Below are positions 24,812 to 33,609 of a DNA stretch of 64,000 nt, piece by piece. The notes under the pieces were generated by a model, which saw nothing but the letters and a program-made list of their open reading frames with translations, ran no database searches and was not told where the DNA came from. This DNA comes from an uncultured Phycisphaeraceae bacterium. Lineage in GTDB: Bacteria > Planctomycetota > Phycisphaerae > Phycisphaerales > UBA1924. Location: contig CALCCF010000032.1 in assembly GCA_937899905.1 (NCBI GenBank), positions 26,493 through 90,492 of the forward strand, given 5' to 3'. Both the position numbers and the translations under genes were made by a program. Each line of letters opens with the position of its first letter. Position 1 is the first letter of the stretch.

Positions 24812-25456
24812 TCAGTCGGTCTGATCGCTTGCGGGGTCCTCGGTTGCGTGGGGGATGTCCGAGAGGTCGTCGCGCTCGGGATCGACCGGGCGGGAGATCG
24901 TGTGCTTTCCCGCGAACCAGCCGTAGAGGTCGACGAGCTGGGCCTGACGATCAGCGAACGGCCAGGTGGGGCTGTCGGGTGGCACGCGCTTGCCGGTGGT
25001 CGGGCAGGTGGTCCAGCCGCGTGGTGGCGTGACCGTGAGGGTTCGGCTGTGCTCGCCGATGTGCTGCAATGCGATGGTCGTGGTCCGCTCGGGCGGCAGT
25101 GCGCCCTCGATCTTGCTGGGCCATTCGACGGCGATCACGACGGTGGGATCGTCGATGAGCCGTTCCCAGCCGAGCGAGGCCAGCTCGTCGGGTCCGCTCA
25201 GGCGGTACGCGTCGATGTGCACGAGCGTGAGGCGGCCGCCCTCGTACTCGTTCATGAGCGCGAACGTCGGGCTGGAGACGGTGCCTGGATCGATGCCCAG
25301 GCCGCGGGCCAAGCCGCGAACGAGCGTGGTCTTGCCGGCACCGAGCTCGCCATCGAGCGCGAGCACGTCGCCCGCCTTCATTGATGCGGCGAACTCCGCC
25401 GCCCACGCCTCGGTCTGTGCCGGATCGGTGGTGTTGAGCGTGACGGGGTCAGCCAT
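24812..25456 (-). CDS. tsaE: tRNA t6A-modification ATPase TsaE with a YacG-like C-terminal tail
   Basis: A 214-residue protein. Residues 1-135 are TsaE, the ATPase that supports t6A37 formation with TsaB and TsaD: Walker A GELGAGKTT (37-45), SPTFALMNEY, HIDAYRL and AVEWPSKIEGALP. The unusual part is residues 149-206, which read like DNA gyrase inhibitor YacG: CPTTGKRV, then PFADRQAQLVDLYGW. Of YacG's four zinc cysteines only C151 remains; T154, A168 and A172 replace the others. The start overlaps the thiL end by 8 bases. The TsaE call is firm; the YacG relation is my own reading. Confidence 0.9.
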   Translation of the reverse strand: MADPVTLNTTDPAQTEAWAAEFAASMKAGDVLALDGELGAGKTTLVRGLARGLGIDPGTVSSPTFALMNEYEGGRLTLVHIDAYRLSGPDELASLGWERLIDDPTVVIAVEWPSKIEGALPPERTTTIALQHIGEHSRTLTVTPPRGWTTCPTTGKRVPPDSPTWPFADRQAQLVDLYGWFAGKHTISRPVDPERDDLSDIPHATEDPASDQTD

Positions 25457-26342
25457 GCTCGAATCCTTGCTCCGACGCATCGACAGTGGAGCCGTCGAGC
25501 ATGCGCACGATTGTGGCGGGCTCACCCTCAACCACGCGGCCGATGCGAGTGATGCGTGCGACGCCGATCGACTCGGGGATCGTCGCGCGGCTGGGTGCGG
25601 TGAAGAGCAACTCGTAGTCCTCGCCATCGCCGAGCGCGCCGGACAAGCCGCTCGCATCGGTGTGGATCGGGATGGCGTCGGCGTCGAGTTCGAGACGCAC
25701 GCCTGAGGCTCGCGCGATGCGCGCCGCATCGATGCCCAGGCCGTCGCTGAGATCGATCATGGCGCGGATTGTCGTTAAACGCGCGAGTTCGAGCGCCACG
25801 GCAACTCGCGGGGTGGCCTTCGCGTGGCGGTTGTTGGTCATCGATCCACCGAGTTCGCCGGTGGCGTAGACCAAGTCGCCAACGCGGGCGCCGCTACGCA
25901 GCACCGGGTTCTCGGCGTATCCGCCGACGGTGACCGTGAGCGAGATCGGTCCGTCGCTTCCCGCCGGCAGGCTCGCGATGTCTCCGCCGACGAGCGGGCA
26001 GCCAAACTCGCGTGCATGGTGGGCCATGTGATCGAAGAGATCGTCCGCGTGCGCGTAGCCGACCGGCAGCAGCGCCGTCGCGAGCGCCCACGCCGGTTCG
26101 GCCGCCATCGCGGCGATGTCGCTGACGGATCGCATGACGGCCTTGCGTCCAATGAGCTCAAGCGGCAGCGTGTCATCGAAGTGGCGGTCCTGAACCAGAT
26201 GGTCGGTCGTGAGCACGAGCCTGCGCCCATCGGGCGCGAGCACGGCGCAGTCGTCACCCGGGCCGACGAGCACTCGGTCGAACGACTCGGGTAGGTCGGC
26301 CGACCGATCGGCGATGCGTTGGAGCAGTTCGCGCTCGCGCAT
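25449..26342 (-). CDS. thiL: Thiamine-monophosphate kinase
   Basis: A 297-residue enzyme that phosphorylates thiamine monophosphate to the active diphosphate. Visible family landmarks are GPGDDCAVL near the N-terminus, LTTDHLVQDRHF, the SDIAAMAAEP segment, MIDLSDGLGIDAARIA and GEDYELLF. The order and length fit ThiL. It begins 2 bases after the speA stop and runs into tsaE, so speA, thiL and tsaE are probably one transcript even though their pathways differ. Confidence 0.92.
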   Translation of the reverse strand: MRERELLQRIADRSADLPESFDRVLVGPGDDCAVLAPDGRRLVLTTDHLVQDRHFDDTLPLELIGRKAVMRSVSDIAAMAAEPAWALATALLPVGYAHADDLFDHMAHHAREFGCPLVGGDIASLPAGSDGPISLTVTVGGYAENPVLRSGARVGDLVYATGELGGSMTNNRHAKATPRVAVALELARLTTIRAMIDLSDGLGIDAARIARASGVRLELDADAIPIHTDASGLSGALGDGEDYELLFTAPSRATIPESIGVARITRIGRVVEGEPATIVRMLDGSTVDASEQGFEHG

Positions 26343-26344
26343 GG

Positions 26345-28330
26345 CTACTCAAGGTAGGTGTAGCCGGCCAGGCCGAGCTCGTAGTACCGCATGAGCGCGG
26401 CGCCGTCGGCGACCGAGAGCTTCTGCTCGCGTACGGCACGCTCCACGTCCTTGCGCATCGCGCGCCGCAGATCATTGTCGTCGTACTGCAGATAGCCGAG
26501 CACTTCCTTGACGGTATCGCCCTCGACGACCTCGTCGATGGCCCATGATCCGGAACTTGACTCGCCGTCGACGACGATGTGTACGGCGTGCGTGTCGCCG
26601 AAGAGGTTGTGTAGGTCGCCCAGCACCTCCTGATACGCGCCAACGAGGAAGACGCCCAGCTCGTAGTGCTCGCCCTCGCGGATATCGTGGAGCATGATGG
26701 CGTCGTCGAAGTCGTCGCCGTCGGCCGAGGGGAAACGCGTGATCGCGCCGTCGCTGTCGCAGGTCATATCGGCGAGGATGCCGCGGCGTTTGGGTTTTTC
26801 GCCCAGGCGTCGCAGCGGGGCGACGGGGAAGAGCTGGTCGATGGCCCACGAGTCGGGCATCGACTGGAAGATGCTGAAGTTACAGAAGAAGGTCTCGCGC
26901 ACAACGCCGGCGAGCGGGCGGAGGTCTTCCTTGAGCGAGCCGTCCTCGTCGACCGCGTCCGGCCTTTGCAGGAGCTGCCGAGCGATCGACTTGAACAGCC
27001 TCTCGACGGTCGCGCGGTCGTCCAGGCTGAGGTGCCCGTACTGGAAGAGGCTGATGGCCTCGTCTCGTGCGGCGAGCGCGTCGTGGCAGAGCTCGCCGAG
27101 GCGGCCCTTCTCGAGGCGCTCAAACGTGTCGAGCAGATCGATCAGTGGCCGCGGCGCGTCGTCCATGGCGTCGACGTCGATCCGCAAGGCGTCGCCGTCG
27201 ACCGGTGCCGGCAGGCCGCTGGACGCGAGCACATCGACCACGAGCATGCTCCCGTGGGCGACCATCGCGCGCCCGCTCTCGCTGAAGATGTGCGGGTGCG
27301 GCTGCTCGGCCTCGTCGCACACGGCCTTGATGCGATACACGATGTCGGCGGCGTATTCGCCCAGGTCGTAGTTCACGCTGCTGTCGGTCGCGCTGCGGCT
27401 GCCGTCGTAGTCGACACCCAGCCCGCCGCCCACGTTGATGTGCGTGATGCCCGCGCCCATGCGCCGCATCTCGGCGTAGATCCACGCCAGCTCGGTGATG
27501 GCGGCCTTGAAGCTGATGATGTCGCACACCTGGCTGCCGATGTGGAAGTGCACCACTTCGAGACACTGGAGCATCTCGGCATCACGCAGCGTGTCGATCA
27601 CCTCGACGAGCTGCGCGGCGGTGAGGCCGAACTTGGCCGCCTCGCCCGCCGAGCCTTGCCAACGCCCCATGCCCTTGGCGCTGGGCTTCACGCGCACGCC
27701 GATGCGCGGGGTGACGCCGTGTTTGCGTGCGATCTCGATGATCAGGTCGAGGTCGCCCGGCCTTTCCACGATCGGGTAGATGCGATCTCGGATGCGGCTG
27801 GCGAGCACGACGGTCTCGATGTACTCCTCGTCCTTGAAGCCGTTGCACACGATCGGGATCGAGGGTTCGTCGGCGGTGAGCGCGAGCACCGCGAGCAGCT
27901 CGGGCTTGCTGCCGGCCTCGAGCCCGAAGCCCAGCTTCGCGGCCGTGTCTCGGATCTGCTCGCACAGCGCCCGCTGCTGGTTCACCTTGATGGGGTACAC
28001 CGCCTCGTAGCGGCCCTGGTACTCCTCGTCGGCGAAGGCGGCGTCGAACGCGTCACGCAGCGCCGACATGCGGTGCTCGGTGATGTCGTTGAATCGCAGC
28101 AGAACCGGAGCGCACAGGTCACGCTCTCGCAGGCCCTCGACAACCTCGCCCAGGTCGATGCTCGGGCCGTCCGCCCCGCGCGGCCGAACGCGCATCTGGC
28201 CGTTGGGGCCGATATCGAAGTACCCGCCGCCCCAGCGGTCGATGCCATAGAGGTCGGCCGAGTCGTGGACGGTCCAGCCGCCGGTGTCGCCCGGCTCGGT
28301 CTGCTGTGGAGGGGTGGTCGTTTGCGTCAC
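26345..28330 (-). CDS. speA: Biosynthetic arginine decarboxylase
   Basis: A 661-residue PLP enzyme turning arginine into agmatine, the first step of the agmatine route to polyamines. K115 in VYPIKVNQQ carries PLP. GFGLEAGSKPEL, VHFHIGSQ, HINVGGGLGVDYDGS and the C-terminal TCDSDGAITRF segment match SpeA, and the length matches the usual 630-660. The fold is the alanine-racemase-like barrel (type III). No agmatinase or spermidine synthase lies nearby. Confidence 0.93.
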   Translation of the reverse strand: MTQTTTPPQQTEPGDTGGWTVHDSADLYGIDRWGGGYFDIGPNGQMRVRPRGADGPSIDLGEVVEGLRERDLCAPVLLRFNDITEHRMSALRDAFDAAFADEEYQGRYEAVYPIKVNQQRALCEQIRDTAAKLGFGLEAGSKPELLAVLALTADEPSIPIVCNGFKDEEYIETVVLASRIRDRIYPIVERPGDLDLIIEIARKHGVTPRIGVRVKPSAKGMGRWQGSAGEAAKFGLTAAQLVEVIDTLRDAEMLQCLEVVHFHIGSQVCDIISFKAAITELAWIYAEMRRMGAGITHINVGGGLGVDYDGSRSATDSSVNYDLGEYAADIVYRIKAVCDEAEQPHPHIFSESGRAMVAHGSMLVVDVLASSGLPAPVDGDALRIDVDAMDDAPRPLIDLLDTFERLEKGRLGELCHDALAARDEAISLFQYGHLSLDDRATVERLFKSIARQLLQRPDAVDEDGSLKEDLRPLAGVVRETFFCNFSIFQSMPDSWAIDQLFPVAPLRRLGEKPKRRGILADMTCDSDGAITRFPSADGDDFDDAIMLHDIREGEHYELGVFLVGAYQEVLGDLHNLFGDTHAVHIVVDGESSSGSWAIDEVVEGDTVKEVLGYLQYDDNDLRRAMRKDVERAVREQKLSVADGAALMRYYELGLAGYTYLE

Positions 28331-28367
28331 CGGGAAGGGTATGGAGCGGCACTCAGTGACGCGGGGA

Positions 28368-30920
28368 TCAGGGCTCCAGAACCACGCCGCGGCGGATCGT
28401 GCTCGCGTGTAGGCCGTCGTACTCCGAGATCACCTCGATCGCGCCGTCGCGCCCGGTGACGAGCCAGAGCCCTCGGGTGCGTTGCTCGCGCCAGGGGTCT
28501 CTTCGGACGCGCTTGGTGCCGGCGGATTGGATGACGATGCGTGCGTCGGCAAGTTGAACAAGGCGGCGTGCCGGCGCGTCGTCGGCACCGTGGTGGGGGA
28601 GTTCGAGCACGTCGACGCGGAGGAGTTCTGGGTCGGTCCGGTCGATCATGGCCGCCAGAGCGTCGCCGCCGATGTCGCCGGTGAGCAGCAGGCTGTGGCC
28701 GGCTTCGGTATCCCACCGGACCACCAGCGAGGCGTCGTTGGCATCGTCGAACCGCGCGTCGGGCGGCGGCCAGAGCACCGTGAGCTCGCAGCTGCGGATC
28801 CGGAATCCGTGGATCGACGAAAGGGGCACGATCTGCACGCCCAGGGATCGCAGGTCGTCGAAGATCTCGCCCATCGCGCCGCCGCGCTCGGCCGCTTCCA
28901 GCACCTGCGGCGTCGTGTACATAAACGTGATGCCAAGTTCTCGGGCGGCATGGGGCAGGCCGTTGGCGTGGGCGAGGTTCGCGTGCGTGAGCACGGCGAT
29001 GGGTGGGAGTGGTTCGTGGAGTGCCTTCGAAGCCGCGGCGGTAATCCGTCCCGCGCCCGGGCCGAGCGCACCGCAGTCCCAGAGCACGAGTTTGTCCTTG
29101 GTGCGCAGCAGGTGCGCGGTGCCATCACCCACGGCAAACGTGTTGATCTGCAGGGGTATCGGGGGCTGGACCCAGGCGCGCACAACCTCCACGCCCGTCC
29201 ACACGCCCACGATCACCACCGCCAGCGCGTGGTTCCAGGGCAGGCGGCGGCCGGCCCGCACGACAGCGACCAGCGTGAGCGTCGCGGCGATCGCCAGCGC
29301 CGCGCTCATCGGCGGGACCTCGATGCTCGAATACGGCAAGTCATCAAACCATCGAACCACACCCAGGTTCAAGTTCGCGATCCACTGCAGCATTGCCGAG
29401 AGCGGCTCTGCGAGCGGCGGTACGAGCGTGCCGATGAGTAGCGACGCGTACGCCGCGATCAGCAGCAGGCCGACCAGCGGCGTCATGACGAGCGTCGCGG
29501 GGATGGTCAGTGGCGCGAGCAGGCCGGTGCGCCACGCGATCCACGGCAGGCTGACCAGCCAGCACATGGCCGTCGCGCTGAAGAGCTGGGCGACGGAGCC
29601 GGCGGCGTATCGAACGCCAAGCGTCCACGTTGGCGGGGGCTTCTCGAGCACGCCCCTGATCGGTTCGCGCGAGCCGAAGATCGTGGCGTGGGCGTTCGGC
29701 GCGAGCGCGAGCAGCGCGGCAACAAGCCCGAAGCTGAGCTGGTAGCCGAGGTCGAAGATCTGGTAGGGGTCCCACAGTGCGATGCCCAGGGCCGTCCACG
29801 CGAGGACCGCGAGCGGGTCATGCCGCCGGCCCAGCGCGCGAGCGGCCAAGAGCGCCAGCACCATGACGCCAGCGCGCACGATGGGCGTGCGTGCCGGCAC
29901 GATGACCAGCAGCAACCCCACGGCGATCGCAACGCCGATGGCCTCGACGCGCCAGCCCGGGCCGATGGCCCGCAGCACCCACGCCGCGGCGGCCGCGAGG
30001 ATGGCGAGGTGCAGCCCGGAGATCGCCAGCAGGTGTGCGAGGCCGACGCGGCGGAACGGCTCGTAGGCCTCGTCGTACCCGGGGTCGCGCTGGCCGAGCA
30101 CGAGCGCGGCGAGCAGCGAGCGGGCCGGGTCGGTCTGGGCCTGCGGATCGTCAAGCCCGAGCACGACTCGTGCGCCGGATTGCACGCGATGCTGCACGCG
30201 TCGTAATGGCGCGAGCATGCTATCTACTGACCGCTTTGTGAGCGTTGCCTCGGAGACCAGCGCCCAGCCATCGGTGTCGACGTTGCATACCGGTGCGCGT
30301 GGCGGTCTCGGCGGGCCGGGGTTCATCGGTTCGCGCGGCGGTCGCATCCAGCCGGTGATGCGCACGACCGAGCCGGGCGTGATGCCGGGCGCGTCATCGA
30401 TCGACTCGCTCACGCTGATGCGGACGCGGCCGCGTGTGGGCACGAGTCCGTCGCCGAGGTCGATGGCCAGGGCCTTCCCGAGCATCGTGGCTCGATCGCC
30501 CTGGAACACGCCGCGCTCGTATCGCGCGAGCCCGACGTCAGGATCGACCGGCGCGTGCGTGATGACGGCTTCGAGCGAGACCAGCCCGCGCTGCGCACCC
30601 GCGTCATCGATCGGCAATGCGCCAAGCCGATGGACCAGGTGGTCGGCAGGGGGCGCGAGTGCCGAGCCCATGCGACCCGCGCCGATGCACGCGATCGCGA
30701 GCACCAGCACCGCTCGGCCACTCGTTCCGGGGATGACGAGCGACGCGCCCGCCAATGCGATGGCAAGCGAGTACACGAGCGTGGGATGATCGAGCTCAAT
30801 CGCGTGCGCGAGCAAGACTCCCGCCACGCCTCCGCCGAAGGCCAGGAACGCCCGATGGCGCGCCCGGCCGGTACGCGGCTCGCCCGGCGAGTGCGGCTGG
30901 ATGGCAGGCTCGTCCCCCAC
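28368..30920 (-). CDS. comEC: ComEC/Rec2-family DNA uptake channel protein
   Basis: An 850-residue membrane protein. The N-terminal OB-like competence domain (about 100-260) is followed by the membrane core with GLAHLLAISGLHLAIL, the ComEC signature, and many helices to about 590. The C-terminal metallo-beta-lactamase-like domain (from about 610) has THANLAHANG (H646, N648, A650, H651) where active enzymes have an H-x-D-x-D-H pattern, so two metal aspartates are missing. TGDIGG and LPHHGADD remain. DNA transport may persist while nuclease activity is doubtful. The other competence genes are elsewhere. Confidence 0.9.
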   Translation of the reverse strand: MGDEPAIQPHSPGEPRTGRARHRAFLAFGGGVAGVLLAHAIELDHPTLVYSLAIALAGASLVIPGTSGRAVLVLAIACIGAGRMGSALAPPADHLVHRLGALPIDDAGAQRGLVSLEAVITHAPVDPDVGLARYERGVFQGDRATMLGKALAIDLGDGLVPTRGRVRISVSESIDDAPGITPGSVVRITGWMRPPREPMNPGPPRPPRAPVCNVDTDGWALVSEATLTKRSVDSMLAPLRRVQHRVQSGARVVLGLDDPQAQTDPARSLLAALVLGQRDPGYDEAYEPFRRVGLAHLLAISGLHLAILAAAAAWVLRAIGPGWRVEAIGVAIAVGLLLVIVPARTPIVRAGVMVLALLAARALGRRHDPLAVLAWTALGIALWDPYQIFDLGYQLSFGLVAALLALAPNAHATIFGSREPIRGVLEKPPPTWTLGVRYAAGSVAQLFSATAMCWLVSLPWIAWRTGLLAPLTIPATLVMTPLVGLLLIAAYASLLIGTLVPPLAEPLSAMLQWIANLNLGVVRWFDDLPYSSIEVPPMSAALAIAATLTLVAVVRAGRRLPWNHALAVVIVGVWTGVEVVRAWVQPPIPLQINTFAVGDGTAHLLRTKDKLVLWDCGALGPGAGRITAAASKALHEPLPPIAVLTHANLAHANGLPHAARELGITFMYTTPQVLEAAERGGAMGEIFDDLRSLGVQIVPLSSIHGFRIRSCELTVLWPPPDARFDDANDASLVVRWDTEAGHSLLLTGDIGGDALAAMIDRTDPELLRVDVLELPHHGADDAPARRLVQLADARIVIQSAGTKRVRRDPWREQRTRGLWLVTGRDGAIEVISEYDGLHASTIRRGVVLEP

Positions 30921-30922
30921 GA

Positions 30923-30952
30923 AACAAAGCCTGACGCGATTCTCGCGTCAGG
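30923..30952 (-). terminator. Rho-independent terminator between the pseudopilin and comEC genes
   Basis: Read on the minus strand, CCTGACGCGA and TCGCGTCAGG flank a 3-base loop, followed by CTTTGTTT. It ends the pseudopilin transcript and separates it from comEC. Confidence 0.8.
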
Positions 30953-30996
30953 TCAAGGCAAAACACGGATTGTCGGTCAGAAGTTGGGGCCTTGGC

Positions 30997-32067
30997 TCAG
31001 TTGCCGACGGTCTCGATCAGGTCGTCGAACCGGTCGAGGAGGTCGATGGACTCGACCTGGCCGCTGCCGTCCTGGATTCGCTCATCGCTCGAGCCGGTGG
31101 GCGGGTCGACGAAGAAGCTCTGCCAGAAGCGGAGATCGCCGCCGCCGCCGATATCCTTGGAGCTCATGTACATGGCGTCGATGCCCGCCGAGTGGAGGAT
31201 GAGGTCGCCACGCGCCGCCGAAGGGGCCTGGAGCGCGTCGGCGTTGTCGCCAGGATTGGGTACGGAAGGCGAGCCGAGCAGCACGGCCAGGTGGTTGAGG
31301 AGCTCGGGATCTTCATTCACGCCTTCGCCGATCAGGCTGAACTCTCGGGAGGCGGCTGACGTCGAGAACGTCGGATCCTTGCCCCGCTTGCCTAGGTCTG
31401 TGGTCTTCAGGAAGCCCGCGTTCGACGCCCAGTAGAAGCGCGCTGGTACATCGCCACCGCTCTCGTCTTGGACGAAGTCCGCGAGTTCTTCGATCGGCTG
31501 GATCGCGGTGCGGTCTCGCTGCCAAGCCAGAATGGGCGTGTTGAACGAGTCGAGCACCGACGGAAGCCGACGTGCTTCTTCATCGCCATCAGTTTCTTGG
31601 AGTCCAACGTCCGGATCGTTCTGTGCCACGAAGCTGGTATCCCGCGGCGTGTAGTACCCTCCGCCGGCCTCGGTCGTGCCGATGAATGTCAGGTCGACGA
31701 ACACGGTGTTGTCGTCGTCGGGGCCGACCTCGATGACGTTGCCTTCGGCCGGGCCCTCGACGATGCCGCCGGCGAGGTCAAGCATGATGTTCTGCATGCC
31801 GCTGAAGCCGCGGCCCTCGTTGTCGCTGCTGCCCATCTGCCGCGGCGTGAAGTAGCCGGGCAGGCGCTGGTTGTCGGAGAAGTACTGGCTCGAGGCCTGG
31901 CCAATCTCGGTCAGCTGGGCCTGTGAACCCGCGGCTCGGGCCGTGTTGCGGGCCCCGCTGAGCGTGGGCACGAGGATCGCGATCACGATGGCGATCACCG
32001 CGATGGTGACCAGGAGTTCGATGAGCGAGAAGCCCCGTCGCGTGCGTGTTGGTTGGTGCATGGTCAT
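30997..32067 (-). CDS. Large pseudopilin with FSLIE leader
   Basis: A 356-residue protein whose N-terminus has RRGFSLIELLVTIAVIAI, the prepilin peptidase site and assembly helix. The start at 32067 follows GGGGAGAC by about 10 bases; 32061 is an alternative. The long C-terminal domain has no cysteine that I noticed, contains many acidic residues and GYYTPRD- and FYWASNAG-type turns, and matches planctomycete pseudopilins that occur away from pilus operons. Its cognate secretion machinery is not in the window. Confidence 0.78.
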   Translation of the reverse strand: MTMHQPTRTRRGFSLIELLVTIAVIAIVIAILVPTLSGARNTARAAGSQAQLTEIGQASSQYFSDNQRLPGYFTPRQMGSSDNEGRGFSGMQNIMLDLAGGIVEGPAEGNVIEVGPDDDNTVFVDLTFIGTTEAGGGYYTPRDTSFVAQNDPDVGLQETDGDEEARRLPSVLDSFNTPILAWQRDRTAIQPIEELADFVQDESGGDVPARFYWASNAGFLKTTDLGKRGKDPTFSTSAASREFSLIGEGVNEDPELLNHLAVLLGSPSVPNPGDNADALQAPSAARGDLILHSAGIDAMYMSSKDIGGGGDLRFWQSFFVDPPTGSSDERIQDGSGQVESIDLLDRFDDLIETVGN

Positions 32068-32338
32068 CGTCCGTTGTCTCCCCGGCAAGCGGCCGCCCAT
32101 CCCACCGGGCAGCGATGTGCCTGTTAAGCGACGCCCATGCCTCGGGCGCCAGAGTGTCCCATGCCGGGGGCGGCGTGTGTGCGTTCCCCGGCGGATGTCC
32201 GATCGGCATCCTCTCCCACAGCCCGTTCGCAGCGGCGGTGGCTTGAGTTGCCGCGATCCCAGGGGAGGGTGCGTGCCCGAAAGTGTACCGTCGCCACCGC
32301 GATCGGTTGACTTCGGCACTCGCGTCCAACCAGATCCC

Positions 32339-32373
32339 AAAAAAAGGCGGCCGCACACGTGTGTGCGACCGCC
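32339..32373 (-). terminator. Strong minus-strand terminator inside the pseudopilin leader
   Basis: 13-base arms (GGCGGTCGCACAC and GTGTGCGGCCGCC on the minus strand, one G-U pair) are followed by seven T residues. On the plus strand the same position is a C-A mismatch and no T run follows, so it acts in the minus direction. It belongs to no gene and sits about 270 bases before the pseudopilin start. Confidence 0.72.
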
Positions 32374-32500
32374 CGGAGGGAGAAAGAGAGAGATCTCTTT
32401 GTTAATTTCTGGAAAAGACGAATCGATTCGTTGCACGTTAATCGGCGAAGTCCAGTTCGCCGCGTGAAACAACTGCACAAACCGGGAATTTCATCCGTTT
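32346..32500 (-). ncRNA. Candidate small RNA or attenuated leader upstream of the pseudopilin gene
   Basis: A minus-strand transcript entering from about 32500 would end at the strong terminator at 32339-32373 without crossing a gene. It would contain a palindrome ACGAATCGATTCGT (32418-32431) and a GGCGAA/TTCGCC hairpin (32444-32461). It could be a small RNA or a conditional leader of the pseudopilin gene. No expression evidence exists. Confidence 0.3.
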
Positions 32501-32530
32501 CCTAGGGATACTGCGTACGAACGAGTACGC

Positions 32531-32556
32531 AAAAAAGGGGCTCTCAAGCCCCTTTT
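32531..32556 (-). terminator. Rho-independent terminator of the HDOD-domain gene
   Basis: On the minus strand, AAGGGGCT, a TGAG loop, AGCCCCTT and a T run; it starts 37 bases after the stop of the HDOD gene. Confidence 0.88.
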
Positions 32557-32592
32557 GCAGAATCGCACCCTCTCGTTCGACCGGGTTCGGGC

Positions 32593-33477
32593 TTAGCCGA
32601 GCAGGCCGGCGGCGGCGGTGATTTCTTCATCGACCCGCTCGCGGATGCTCTGGAGGCCGGTCTCGGTGAGACCCAGGACCTCGAGCACGGCCGGGTCGAT
32701 GTCCAGGCTCGGCAGATCGAGGCGGAACTGGCCGTCGATCGAGCCGACCAGGCGATCGGCGACGTAGACCATGGCCGGCAGGCGGCGGCCGTCGGCGGGG
32801 GCTTCCATGGGGTTGTGGTGATAGCCGGTGACCAGCGAGAAGTTGTTCGGGAACTTCCACTTCTCGCACAGGCCCTTTCCGAAGTCCTGGTGGTCGGCGC
32901 CGAAGAACTTGGCCTCGACCTCGCGCATGTCGTTGCCGGGCACGCCCTCGCCGTCTACGCCGAGCGTCTGCACGACCTCGATGAGCTTGTTGCGGTCGAA
33001 CTGCATCTCGACCATGAGGCCGATGTTGTGCATGAGCCCGCCGAGGAACGCCTCGTCAGAGAATCCGACCTTCGCGGTGTCGGCGACCATCTTGGTGATG
33101 GCGCCGCAGGCGACGGCGTGCTCCCACACGGCGCGGGCGCTGAAGCCGTGGCTCAGGTCGCCTCCGCGGAAGAGCTTGGCCAGGCTGGCGGCGATGGCGA
33201 TGTTCTTCACGGCGTTGAGGCCGAGCATCACGATCGCGCGATTGATGGAGCCGATCTGGCCGGGCAAGCCGTAGAACGACGAGTTGACGACCTTCAGGAT
33301 TCGGCTGGAGAGTGCCGGATCGTTCGCGATGACGTTGTGGAGGTCTTGGGCCGTCGAGGACGGGTCTTCGACCAACTCAACGATCTTGAGGGTCACCTCT
33401 GGGAGCGTGGCGATGTGGCTGATCTCGCGGATTGCGGTCTGGACAGCCTGCTCACGATCCTGCGTGCCGATGCTCAT
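32593..33477 (-). CDS. HDOD-domain signalling protein
   Basis: A 294-residue protein made almost wholly of one HDOD domain, a catalytically inactive relative of HD phosphohydrolases found in bacterial signalling. Family landmarks are LPEVTLKIVELVEDP, DLHNVIANDPALSSRILKVVNSSFYG and INRAIVMLGLNAVKNIA. The sequence HNIGLMVEMQFD has His-Asn instead of the His-Asp of active HD enzymes, and the tail has a YHHNP motif. The ATG at 33477 follows AGGAG. It stands alone with its own terminator. Partners are unknown. Confidence 0.88.
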   Translation of the reverse strand: MSIGTQDREQAVQTAIREISHIATLPEVTLKIVELVEDPSSTAQDLHNVIANDPALSSRILKVVNSSFYGLPGQIGSINRAIVMLGLNAVKNIAIAASLAKLFRGGDLSHGFSARAVWEHAVACGAITKMVADTAKVGFSDEAFLGGLMHNIGLMVEMQFDRNKLIEVVQTLGVDGEGVPGNDMREVEAKFFGADHQDFGKGLCEKWKFPNNFSLVTGYHHNPMEAPADGRRLPAMVYVADRLVGSIDGQFRLDLPSLDIDPAVLEVLGLTETGLQSIRERVDEEITAAAGLLG

Positions 33478-33609
33478 GGCCAAGTCTCCTGCCGGCGGTT
33501 CCGTCTGCCGGATAACAGGAGCATCGACGCAATCGAGAAGCGACTTTGGCCGACTCGGGCCCGAGCCACCCAGTTTTTTGGACGTGGAGATTCTGCCGAA
33601 AATCCCGTG

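Noticed and set aside
26666..28459. Plus-strand open frame of almost 600 codons opposite speA
   Set aside because: Antisense shadow of a complete arginine decarboxylase. The translation has the runs of V, A, D, H and R expected of a GC-rich mirror frame.
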